Positions 46,845 to 58,160 of a stretch of 64,000 nucleotides of DNA are shown one piece after another. A program made the position numbers and the translations under genes. A model generated the notes under the pieces. It was not told the DNA's origin. It ran no database searches and saw only the letters and a list, made by a program, of their open reading frames with translations. This DNA comes from Nymphaea colorata (Eukaryota > Streptophyta > Magnoliopsida > Nymphaeales > Nymphaeaceae). The DNA lies in contig NC_045139.1 of assembly GCF_008831285.2 (NCBI RefSeq), forward strand, positions 20,438,412 through 20,502,411, given 5' to 3'. Position 1 is the stretch's first letter; each line of letters starts with the position of its first letter.

Positions 46845-48172
46845 GCTCGTGTGAGGAAGGAGGTGTCCACCATTGGAGTTCGAGTGAATCAACCAAGGAG
46901 CCGAGGAGAAAAGTGAGCATACCAACCAGAATCCAAACTACATACCTTGCCAGAGCTTCTACCCTTCGTCGGAAAAGAGGAAGACATGCGTGCTTAGGCA
47001 CTTAATAGACTTACTTTTCCCTATCTACGTCACTTCCTAGGGGTCGTGCATAACCGGTGAAGTGCAATTACACTCTTGAACTCAATTCCATGTTCATCTA
47101 AAAATTGATTGCTTTCTATTTCGTATTTATTATTTGATCCTTGAGGATGGACGTGGCTGGTTCGTGGGTTTAGAAGAGGTTGTGTAAGGTGGAGAAAGAG
47201 CTTAATCTTGAGGATAGCCTCAACGTCCGTCGACACTCCGGCAATCACATCCACCATTCATTACAGAGTTCGGGGTTTGATTGGCCTCACGGGTGAAGGC
47301 TTTCCTCTACTAGAAGTTGATTTCTTGTTACCTTCTAAACTTTAATACTTGCTGGTTTTCCTACGTTATATTGATTCCAGCCAAGGGAACACGAGGCTTC
47401 AACCCCTATCCGTGGGTATGTTGCTGCCCGGAAGAGAAGGAACCGCATCCGTCGGGCGAAATCGATGATAGCTTCCACCAAACGACACATTGTTCTACTC
47501 TTGGGGTTGATTGGGATTCTGGTGAATATAACCACTTCTCTTTTAGGTTCTTTCCTTGATAGATCAGTGATATCCTTTGTATCTTTTGATTCGAATCAAG
47601 GAGGAGACCACCGCCCGGATCTTCAAGGAAGCGGAATGCTGGAGAGCAACCTACTCGTTGCTGGTTTCTCATCTCCGGTGAACACGTGGAGACTCCAAGC
47701 ATGGCCTTGGGAGGTATATTCCGGTTCACCCTATAGAACCATGGGCTGAGTGTTTTTGTTTGAAGCCGTCTTTGGATGAGGACACGATTCTTGGATCACT
47801 AAGCCTACCTAGGGTTAAGGGTGTGGTTTGGAAGGATAGGGATTGCATGACAGGATGGTTTGGTGAATGGAACGTATGTTGAGTGAGGAGCGAATTTTAT
47901 GTACGCTACGGTTGTATTAAGCCTCACCTACATTCTAGTTTCTTGTAGTAGGTTCAAGCCAGGTTTGGTGAAGACACACTTGTACTCACTTGACCTATTT
48001 TAAGCCGGGGTGACTGTCTGATGGGAACCATCCTTTGTATTAACATTCAAACCCTATTTGCAACAACCTTCTCCTAGATCTTAGAGAGGGATCAGCGTCA
48101 GCATCTTGTGTTTCATTGGCCACAACGAGTTCAATCCTACCAGGGACAAGCTCGATCTGAGGAGGGTGGGGT
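46845..48172 (+). repeat. Direct repeat X, copy 2, ending in polypurine tract
   Basis: The second copy of 42962-44332, with substitutions and small deletions, again ending in a purine tract (ctgaggagggtggggt) right before a chromovirus-type LTR. Confidence 0.75.
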
Positions 48173-49034
48173 TGATATGAGCCTACCTAGAGCCCGTACA
48201 TTCCAGGTGGGTACCTCCACCGAAGGTGCTTTATCTTACTGTTAGGCTAACTTTCTTGTTTATGAGTTTGACGAAGAGAACACGGGAGCGGCTTCGGAGA
48301 CAGGTGAAAAGTCTAGGGAGGTTAACTTGTCTAGTTCCTCTTTGGCGCTTGCAGGGAAGGACAGTGATTTCTCATGTGTGGTTAACTCTTCAAGTAAGGC
48401 GAGAATGACTTCAAGCGACTATGGCATGCTTTTGTATTGTGAGGTTGACCCTCATGTGTGGAGCGGTTTGGTGGAAAGTGGAAGACGCATTGAAAACCCT
48501 TGTGAGGTTAAGAATGCGAGGTTTGAAAAAGGCCTAGGTGACTCTAACCTAGGAGTCCTAGACTCACTATGTCTAGGTGAAGCCGGCCTAGGCAACTTCA
48601 GCCTAGAAGAAGGTGGGCTCGGCATGGAGAGAAGCGGAGGACAACCTAGGATGAGCTAGGTGGACTGAGTCGGACCCACTTCATGGTTCACATTGTGAAG
48701 CTCAGGCGGATCCTAGGCGAGGTGGAGCTTCGGCCCCAATTCAGACTTTGACTTTTCCTTTGTTTGACTTTTGATTCAAAGACTCGTTTCATTGCTTTTG
48801 TACCGTTTTCTTTATTTGATTCGGTTTAGATTGCGTCTCATCTCGAGACATTGTAAGAACCAGTTTGACACATGTATATAAGCCAAAACTGAGACATTTC
48901 TCTCATTCTTGATCAATAAAAAAAGTAGCATTCTCTTTCCTCCATGCGTAGAGAGTTCTTTGGTCCCTAGGCTGTGGCTCTTTGAGCACTACACCGCAAT
49001 ACTCTCCAAGCCATGAGGATAATGGAGTTCTTCG
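48173..49034 (+). repeat. Chromovirus-type LTR, copy B, left arm of inverted pair
   Basis: Starts tgatatgagcctacctagag. Similarity to the other LTRs continues to about 49066. Position 49034 is where the arm of the inverted repeat ends. It contains the TATA box (tatataag, from 48875) and an AATAAA-like signal (gatcaataaaaaaag, from 48912). Confidence 0.8.
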
Positions 49035-49066
49035 ATCGATTAATGGCTGTTGGTAGCCATTAGCAA

Positions 49067-49927
49067 CGAAGAACTTCATTATCCTCATGGCTTGATGAGT
49101 ATTGCGTTGTAGTGCTCAAAGAGCCACGCCCTAGGGACCAAGGTATTCTCGACACATGGAGGAAAAAGAAAGCTACTTTTTCATTGATCAAGAATGAGAG
49201 AAATGTGTTGGTTTTGGCTTATATACACGTGTCAAACTGATTCTTACAATGTTTCAAGATGAGACGCAATCTAAACCGAATCAAATAAAGAAAACGGTAC
49301 AAAAGTAACCAAATGAATTTTTGAATCAAAATTCAAACAAAGGAAAAGTCAAAGTCTGAATTTGGGCCGAAGCCCCACCTTGCCCAGGTTCCGCCTAAGT
49401 TTTGCAATGTGAACCATGAAGTGGGTCCAGCTTAGTCTGCATAGGTCGTCCTAGGCTGTCCTCCGCTCCTCTCCATGCCGTGCCCACCTTCTTCTTAGCT
49501 AAAGTTGCCTAGGTCTTCTTCACCTAGACATAGTGAGTCTAGATCTCCTAGGTTAGAGTCACCTAGGTCTTCTTCATACCTCACATTCTTAACCTCACAA
49601 GGGTTTTCAATGTGTCTTCCACTTCGCTCCAAACCACTCCACGCTTGAGGGTTAACCTCACAATGCAAAAGCATGCCATAGTTGCTTGAAACCGTTCACG
49701 CGTTACTTGAGGAGTTAACCTCACATGAGAAATCACTGTCCTTCCCCGCAAGCACCAAAGAGGAACTAGAAAAGTTAGCCTCCCTAGACTTTTCACCCGT
49801 CTTCGAAGCCGCTCCCGCGTTCTCTTCGTCAAACTCATAAACAAGAAAGTTAGCCTCACAATAAGATAAAGCACCTTCGGCGGAGGTACCCACATGGGAT
49901 GTACGGGCTCCAGGTAGGCTCGTATCA
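49067..49927 (-). repeat. Chromovirus-type LTR, inverted copy, right arm
   Basis: The same LTR in the opposite orientation, ending at 49927 with the reverse complement of tgatacgagcc. Outside it lies the purine tract (reverse complement ctgaggaggtggggt, 49928-49943) and then chromodomain/integrase coding on the minus strand. It lacks the 3' part of the LTR beyond the hairpin centre. Confidence 0.82.
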
Positions 49928-49943
49928 ACCCCACCTCCTCAGA

Positions 49944-50790
49944 TCGAGCTTGTCCCCAAGCTCGTGATGGGAAACGGAGGCGGATATGATCCAACTCTTC
50001 CATGATGTCCCACCATCTGAACCTTCCCACTCAATCAACACTTCATAACGTTGCCTTCCATCTCTCAAAGTATACTAGTGTTTAAGGATTCAATATGGAG
50101 TAGGCTGTTGGTCTGGAATATGTTCTATACATCCTGGAAGAGGTCCATGATGTGGCTTCAATCGAGTTACGTGGAATACGGGATGTACTTGGGCAGCCGG
50201 TGGCAAGGCGATTTGATAAGCAGCCTTCCCAATACGTTGAAGCACTTGGAAAGGACCATAGTATTTTGGAAGAAGCTTTGAATAGGGCTGCCCCAATAAG
50301 GATTTCTGTTTGAACGGAAGTCACTTCAGCCATACATAGTCACCTACACTGAGTTCCCTGTCCTTCCGACCCCTGTTGTAGAACTGTCTCATTCGGTTTT
50401 GGGCATTTGCAATGTTTAGTTTAAGTGACTCAAGAATCTCTTCCCTAGTGCGAAGAGTGCTGTCAAGATCATCATCCATGGCTGTCCCCTCCTCATAACG
50501 TGGGATAGTGGGTGGTGGAAACCCGTACACCGACTCGTATGGAGTGACTCCCATGCTCGAGTGGAGGCTGGCGTTATAAAACCATTCCGCCCACAATAAG
50601 TGTCTGACCCAAGTGTTGGGCCACGCCCCAGCATAACATCTGAGATACGTCTCTAGCGTCCTGTTCACTACCTCACTCTGTCCATTGGTCTGTGGATGGT
50701 AGGCAGTGCTGAAATGTAGAATGGTCCCTGCTAGACGCATGAATTATTGCCAAAATTCCCCTAAGAAGATCGAATCTTGATCACTCACGA
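49944..50790 (-). pseudogene. Second chromovirus fragment: integrase C-terminus and chromodomain
   Basis: On the minus strand from 50790: HFSTAYHPQTNGQSEVVNRT, LRCYAGAWPNTWVRHLLWAE, MGVTPYESVYGFPPPTIPRY and AQNRMRQFYNRGRKDRELSV, then a frame change, LPKYYGPFQVLQRIGKAAYQ, and chromodomain remnants near 50030-49960. It is better preserved than the plus-strand copy at 38370-39579. It is cut off at about 50790, where CACTA-type DNA starts. Confidence 0.85.
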
Positions 50791-51130
50791 TGAAAAGTTC
50801 TTTTGTAGAGCTTCATATGAAAAAAATATATGGAAGCATTTGCACACAAATATATTTATTTGATTAATTAGAAATATAACGGAAAACCAATCCACCCCCA
50901 TGAATACCGGTGATGATATTCCACCATATAGCTGCTTACAGCAGCGATTTACTAAACTGGTGAATATTTTCACTGCTGTACATGTGCATGGTGGTATTTA
51001 TTGACAAGAGTGGTAAAGACACTGGTATTGCAGATTTGTACCAGTGAATATTTTCATCGATATAAATTTCATCACCAACTCAGCCTATAGTGTTGATTTT
51101 GTTGATCCGGTATAGAGCTTTTTTGTAGTG
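50791..51130. mobile_element. CACTA transposon end
   Basis: The right end reads agcttttttgtagtg, the reverse complement of CACTACAAAAAAGCT, a CACTA terminal inverted repeat (CACTA at 51126-51130 on the minus strand). Inside are related subterminal motifs (actggtgaatattttcactg, ccagtgaatattttcatcg, accggtgatgatattccac) typical of this superfamily. The opposite terminus was not found; the DNA to the left is chromovirus. Confidence 0.65.
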
Positions 51131-51849
51131 TAGCAAGGAAAAGGCACAATTATATGGCCAAAGTTGAATGACTTTGTGGATTCGAAGTTATGACCTCCTT
51201 GAATTACACCTTCATAAATCTGGTCACTAGGTCTAACCCAGCGAGCATTAGCATTGAGTCTCGATCTCTGTTTTGCTACATTATTAATATAGAAAGACAT
51301 GTTAAAGTTTGTGAATATATTACACCAAGATATTATTTTCTTGATTTCTTAATGTTATAAAAACTGAGTAAGACCCTTTCTTGTATAAACATACCATATA
51401 GTTAGTATAATGAGCATTCCATTTTATATTCAATTGAGAACTTACCCATATAAAGAGATGCAATGTTGTGGTTGGAAAGCCAATGTATACTATTTTAATC
51501 ATATTGCCAATGTTTTACAATTAATCAACGTTTTGTTTCAAATGCAATCAACCAGATTGCGTTCATCAAGTTCAAAAATTTTTGGGCAATTTTTTAGCCA
51601 ATAATTAAACATGCGTTATATTTCTCTAGTATAATTTTAAGAATGTTAGCATTTTGTTTTTGTACCAAAAATAATGAATAATAAAAGGGCTACTACATTA
51701 GGAGGATCCTATATTTAGTGTGGTAAAGAGGTGAGCTGGTAGGGTTTTCAAACTCTGATATATCTGAACTGTTGCATAACTGTACGAAGCTTGAATTTAA
51801 TTAAAAAGTGGATCATTTATCATCATCGAGCTCATATAAATGAAAGGAA
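51131..51849. other. AT-rich gene-free stretch
   Basis: I see nothing beyond short chance ORFs. Confidence 0.35.
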
Positions 51850-52592
51850 AGTGGGGCCCAAACCCTACAAAGGCCCAAACCTACACTTTGATCTCTAGAT
51901 TATGGCATTTCAAAGTTCCCAATCTCAGCATAATTGAGAAAGGTTCAGCCTCATCGCAGCTTGTGGCTTCAAAAGACAGATAAGATAAATGAGTTGGTTC
52001 ATTTTGATTCTTTGTATTTGTAGCATGTGGAAACCATGCCTAGAAAATGGCACTTTGCAATCAATTCAATTGCATATTCATGCTAAACAGAGCAAGATAT
52101 CACCTTCAGGTTTCAATTGATCCATTTAGGTCTAATGAAAAGTCTTTTTGGATTTTTTTGTGTATCTTTAGTTTGTACTTGAATATTGTATATGGTCTAG
52201 AAAGTGATCCATATATAATTAGGCAGTTTCTGTAAAAAGTTTTATTTTTGTTAATTAGGTGGATAATTTCTGTAGATGACTTTATTTAAGTATATTTTCA
52301 AGAATAGCGGAGGAATCTTGACTGGGAATAAGAAATTATACATCATCTTTAACTATATGAGAGGTTTGGGGTTGCTCATTTGATTTGAACTTGTTTCGCA
52401 ATTTCCTTCGAATCATTATTTTTTTTAATGTTAGTTCCTTCATTTGCAATTTCTTCTAATTTTGCCCTTGCGTTGTTCCTTTCATTGTTCTTGTTTTTTC
52501 AACTTTCGAATATGTTATTCTTTGTTTACTTAAAGCCTTCTTATTCAGTTGTATTGGTTTCCATTAGGAAGTACTAAAGGGAGAATATATAT
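51850..52592 (+). repeat. Diverged direct repeat, copy 1
   Basis: Matches 54960-55890 with many differences. Shared wording in order: cataattgagaaa(a)ggtt, gaggaaaccac/gtggaaaccat, ttcaattgcata, aaatatcacct, ttgttaattaggtggataat, tatatgagag.tttggg, and cttcttatt.agtt.tattg near the end. Not coding. It could be an old segmental duplication or worn LTRs. Confidence 0.65.
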
Positions 52593-52647
52593 ATATATTC
52601 TCCCTTTAGTACTTCCTAATGGAAACCAATACAACTGAATAAGAAGG
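52536..52647. repeat. Perfect 112-bp palindrome
   Basis: Two 56-base arms, 52536-52591 and 52592-52647, are exact reverse complements with no spacer, centred in an ATATAT run. The left arm starts ccttcttattcagttgtatt. The left arm is part of the diverged direct repeat (compare 55860-55895), so the right arm is the added copy. Confidence 0.95.
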
Positions 52648-54959
52648 ATACATGTGCCTGGTGAACATATATCTATAACAGCGATCTGTGTCACGGGCAT
52701 AGATGTATACTGGTCATGTGACCACCGTTTCAGATAAGTTGTTATTCCACCCTAGACATGGGGCATCGTTCTCCTGTTTGGAAAAACTCTTTCTCGACTC
52801 ACCATCAACTATAGCATCTTTCTCTCTCTCTAGATTCTCAGTAATCCAATGCCCTTGAGCTCGGAACAGGAAATTAGACGTGTTTCTGATGATTCAGTTT
52901 ATTTCTAATATTTTTTTGTGTAGGACAAATGGAAGCTATGGCTGTGAGATCCGAAATGCCGGTTGCTTATGCCTCTTTTGAAATGTTGGGTTTTTCTTCA
53001 TAAGGATGTGGCATTTTTTAATATTCAGACTGAAGGAAGCACTAAATCATTGCCTAAGTGACTAGCTTTCAACCGAAACATTTTTACCTTTTCCTTGTTT
53101 GGAATCGCTTCCCGTTTTATCTCCCAAAGGAACCGATCTTTCTCTAGCTGTTTGTATTTCTTATAGGACTAAAACTATTGAATGTAAATCTCGGTTATGT
53201 TGCTTGTAGTTTGAATGAGAAAGATAGAGATCGACTGCACCATTCAACATCAGATTCTCTAAAAGAACTCCTCTTTACTCATTGAGGTCATCACATGATT
53301 TCCTTTTTGTTGGTAAAAAATTACCACATCTCTCGTGTTGCAGGAGCTTAGAGGACTTTGATGATTTCAATCCTTTTTTCTTGCCAAAGTTCAGATTGGA
53401 ACAGGAGCTAGTAATATATTAATGCAATTAACTCCATTTTGCTTCAAAAGCTTATTTGAGGAAGAAGAGAAAAAATTAAGTTTCCATTTGAGTTTTTTTT
53501 TTTCCTTTTGTTTTCTTTCTTTTGGCAGCTATACTAAGATGTAAAGCATGTGATTGTATTGATGAGCTTGTTCCTTTTCCAGACTCTCATTGGAATTCTA
53601 GTGAGATAAATGAAGAGAACCTTGTGCTCAAGGTGACTTGGCTCACTATGTGATGGTTTCATATGAACTATGTCGTGCTCCACCACAAATTATGTTTGCT
53701 GGATATTGTGGTATTTTTATTGCTTACTTTATATCTTTGTCTTGGTGTGCTTTGATCTATTAATTTTTTTAGCCCTGAATTTTCAGACATTGATACAAAA
53801 TTTATTTTGTTGCAATTTCTTAGAAATTTCTTACTCTTGTTGCAATCTCCTTTCTTTTTGCAAGCACCTATGGAACTGGTTCTGTTTACCACATATATAT
53901 GTCTCTATAATCTGGATGGTTGGTGTCATTTTTGAAGATGAGTCCAAGTATAATATTGTTGGTTATTGCTTGTCATGCCTTTGTATTCCACCTTTTGAAG
54001 TCAAGCTTTAAGTTCACAAGCCTTCCTTTGATGTACAGCATTTGTTTTTCTCTTTAGTTTGATAATTAGAACAAGACATGTTCTGGTATTGGATTCATAA
54101 TATGCCAGTCTAACTTCTTCTAGGAAAAATCACTTGATCTTCAGCCACAAGTCTTGACTCTATAAATTCCTGGGTATATAACTCTTGATCTACCACTCTA
54201 AAAAGAAAAATACAGTACCTTATCTTCTTCTTCTTCTACAAGTTACCGATATTTAACCTCATAGCTAGGCATGAAAGTCCATAGAGCTTCCTTCTTTTGG
54301 AGAGTCAGACATGGTTACAACCATCAGTTGAAAGGTAAGATTAGGTATACATAAGAAAAAGCAGATACATGGTATGGATGACAGAGAAGCTTGTATATTG
54401 GAGCTCCCATGACATTGCTTCATTACTCAAATCAATCTAACCCCTTTTTCCCTTCTATCTCTACAAGTAGTTCTTGATTCATTATTGGCTTTTGGATAAA
54501 CTCCCTTAGTTTTGCGACAGACTAGCATTGGCACTCTAGGCATTGAGTCGAGTCTGGAGATTTTTGTGACTTTACTTTTACTGAGTCGTTGTAGTCTTTT
54601 GTTTGGGCTACATGGGTCCTTGTGACCTCGTTCTTTTCATTGGATATGTTTCCGCTTTGATCATTACCCAAGATTGATTTGACTTTTAAGACTTGATATT
54701 CATTCCACAAAATATCTATATTTTTCCTCATATATATAAATAAATTGGCGTCAAAACTTGGGTGGTGACAACTTCTCCTGGATGACAGGAAAAATACAAT
54801 AGAGAATAAATACAAACATAAGAAATATTTAGTTTCATATACACAATTTACTACACCTTATTTCCACCTTTCTTGATTTCCATTGAGCTATTAACCAAGA
54901 TAAGTGTCGTTTTCAAATTCAAATACATCTAGGCAAGTCAAAAATTGTACAAGTCCAAA
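52648..54959. other. Region between the direct repeats, with exon-like islands
   Basis: No complete gene. Two open, splice-bounded stretches look protein-like: 53344-53410 (SLEDFDDFNPFFLPKFRLEQ) and 53529-53632 (ILRCKACDCIDELVPFPDS). Their phases do not join directly. I do not recognise the protein. Confidence 0.4.
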
Positions 54960-55890
54960 TTTAATTGTGAACTATTTCATTTATCCTAATCAAACTCATA
55001 ACAAAACAAAGTTAGGACCAAACCTGACATTTTCACCTCTCTAACCTAACAGTTTGAAGTTCTCGATCTGGGCATAATTGAGAAAAGGTTTCAGCTTGGT
55101 TGTAGCTTGTGAAGACAAAAAGAGACATGAAAGAAATGGATGGATTCATATTCATTCTTTCTATTTCTTAGATGAGGAAACCACACCCTAGAGGATGAGA
55201 CTTTGCACCTTCAATTGCATACACTCATGGCAAGTAAAGTAAAATATCACCTCCTGGCTTCACTTGATATTTAGATCTAGCTAAAATTCTTTTTTGTCTT
55301 TTTTGTTTCTATAGTTTGTAATTGGATATTGGATCTAATTTTGAAAGACTGAATGCAATTTGAAACATTAGCTTTTTTGGAAAGATCTTTTTTTGTTAAT
55401 TAGGTGGATAATTATTTGGCATAACTTTGTTTAAGCATTTTTCAGAGAATAGAAGATGAATATTGATAGAATAGGAAGCCATATATCATCTCCAATTATA
55501 TGAGAGATTTGGGCTAGCTCAACTTGACTTGATAAATGATAAACTTGCTTCCCAATTTCCTTTGAATTTATTTACTTATATGTAAGTCTCTTTATTGCTG
55601 TCATTTTTTTCTTAATTACATCAGTTCTACTGTTTCTCTATTTCTTTTGTTCTTGTTTTTTCCAACTTTTGGATTTATTTGCTCAAAATTGGTAAATGAT
55701 AAACTTGTTTCCTAATTTCCTTTAAATTCATTTACTTATATGTTAGTCTTTTTATTGCTCTCAAATTTTTCTTAATGACGTCGAGTTCTCCTGTTGCTCT
55801 AGTTCTCTCATTCTTGTTTTTTTACAACTTTTGGATTTCTTATTCTTTGTTTACTCCAAACCTTCTTATTAAGTTATATTGATTTACATT
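54960..55890 (+). repeat. Diverged direct repeat, copy 2, with internal 160-bp tandem duplication
   Basis: Counterpart of 51850-52592. Within it, a 160-base unit (from 55531, taaatgataaacttg) is repeated in tandem from 55691, which accounts for most of its greater length. Confidence 0.65.
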
Positions 55891-56463
55891 AAGTAGCACA
55901 GAAAAGAAAATCAAAAGAAATAAAGTTTATTCTTGATCAACAAAAATATATACAATAGAAAAGAAAAAAAAATAGTTGACAAGTGGAATTAAGCTTTGTA
56001 CACCAGGCTTAGGTGTTGGATGGAAAGGACCTTTTGGGCATGTCTTGTTGCCCAAATAGTAACTAATTAGGTGGCTTGGCAGCAGCAGGCAAAAAACTTT
56101 TTATTTGATGTAATGTTGTTTCAATTTTTTTTACTCACTGAATATGTTTAAGTTCACAGAGTGACAAATATTCAATTGCAAACCAATCAAAATGAGTTGA
56201 GTTTAAGATTTAGATTAGAAGGTTACATTTGTACTATAGGTACTCTAATAAGTTTCAAATTCAATAAAGCTATGACAAGTTTAAAAACTTGTAAAGTGAA
56301 TTTATATATACTTTTCAATATCGATTCAGCCATTCATAATAAAAGTTTGGTTTCGTCTGCCGGAACTGCCAGTAGAGCTGTTGTCCCATAGAGTTTTTAC
56401 AGATGTGGAATCACGATTGGTGCTTCTTTCATTGAAGCGGATGCTTTCATCAAAGCCAATACC

Positions 56464-56859
56464 ATGTATGGCTTTGATCGTATCAAGATAGAGATTCCCT
56501 TAGGATTTCGACTGGTTCACGAGCTCGAACTGGAGGTCGAAGAAGGGCGTGTGTTGGAGCTTTCTGTGGAATACAAGACAAAGGACAAGTTTTGCCATAA
56601 GTTCAGTTCAACCTCCCATTTTGACAAAGCATGCAAAGACATGCCAGGTGAAGGGGTATCTACTACCCCTCCCCTATATTCTTGGAGCTCTGTTAAAACA
56701 CCAAAACACAGGCCCCATATATTGCTGAAATCGGTAGGACAAGAGCCAGTTTCAAATCAACTCAGTATTCTCCAAGAGCAAAAGGGCGAAGGAAGGCCCG
56801 CAAAGATCTTTGAGAATGCAGATGAGATGGCTAAAGATAACCTTGAAGGCCCATGTTAG
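56464..56859 (+). pseudogene. LINE ORF1 fragment with zinc knuckle
   Basis: A 131-codon open stretch. LELSVEYKTKDKFCHKFSST followed by HFDKACKD is the CCHC-like knuckle region of plant LINE ORF1 proteins, which bind element RNA; one cysteine of the usual C-x2-C pair is missing (CHKF). The N-terminal DUF4283-type part is not intact. Confidence 0.7.
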
Positions 56860-57423
56860 ATGGAGATGGCCCAACCTGATTCTGAGTTGCAGGGTGAGGA
56901 AGACAGGACAAATCCCCGCATTGCGGCTATACCTGATAGGGATGCATAACTGCAAGGAAGGAATTTGAGAGGTGGCCATGGAGCAGCATCTCCCAGCGAT
57001 ACATTCTACCATATCTTCCAAGATGCATAGCAAAGAAGTGGTGGCTTGCTCAGCTAGAGGCAAGACCGAGAAACTGAGGAGTATTTCACCAATCAAAATT
57101 AAATGCCAAAAACACATGTTGAAGTGAAAAGATATTAGCATTCTCAAGAAACACCTCAACACTCTTGAGAATTCTAAGGACATGGCAGAGGATACTGGGG
57201 GTTTGCAGACTAAACAAGCTAGGAGAAAAGCATCAGGAAATTCAGATCTGGTTAGTATGCCAACAACAGGGGAGACCATGCTGATGCAGGATAGCCTAAG
57301 CTCAGCCTGCCTCCCTACAAATTGGCATAAGGAGACTCATGCCATAGTCGATGCAAATAGAGCATCACTCATGGGGTTGAAGGAACCAGGACGGCTTCAG
57401 ATCATGCTTCCTCCCCTTCAACA

Positions 57424-58160
57424 TTATGAAGTGTCTCACATGGAATGTCCATGGACTGGTGGCCATTCCAGCCCAAAAGGAGCTGCTCCATACGACCAGA
57501 TGTTGCAGTGCTTATTGACACCAAGTTAAATATTCTCCAACATAAAAACTTCTTGCTAAAGGTTCTCCACTATGATGCGATTTCAAACATCCATAGTGAT
57601 GGAAATTGGGCCCGCATTCTTGTCCTCATGGACCCAACGAAGGTTACCCTTCAAGGATGGTACGTGCATCTATACTAGATTGCCTTATCATTTAAAGAGG
57701 TTCACTCTGATAATGAGTTTACAGTTTTGAGAATTTATTTGCATCCGAACTTTCAGATTCATCGCCACCTGTGTATTGAGCTAGGTATGCATATGAGACA
57801 ATGCCAGCCAGTCAGCTTAGGAGATTTTAACATCTTTTCGGGGACCTTTGAGAAATCAGGGGCGTTCCTTGCCCTATCTCAGTTTGTTGACAGCTGTAGG
57901 CTGTTTGAAGTGCGCAGGGATGTCACGAAATACAGCTGGAGTAATGGTCGCAGTGGAACAAATCTTGTTATGAGTAAGTTAGATAGTTGTTATATATCCA
58001 ATGCATGGGTGGAAGATGAAAATTTGGCTTCAATTTGGAAATTCTTCCTTGTGTGTTTTGAGACCACAACCCTATTTTCTTTCAATCTAAGAGGAGATGT
58101 GCAGCTTTTCAAGGACGACCTTATCAAAGCTAGTTGTGCTCAAATTTTAATGGCTGCACT
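57424..58160 (+). pseudogene. LINE ORF2 endonuclease, degenerate
   Basis: The start-like MKCLTWNVHGLVA is typical of the APE-type endonuclease N-terminus. Later motifs are QPVSLGDFNIFSGTFEKSG (the GDFN catalytic loop) and DVTKYSWSNGRSGTNLVMSKLD. The terminal SDH-type motif is not recognisable (FETTTLFSFN). Several stops. Confidence 0.75.
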
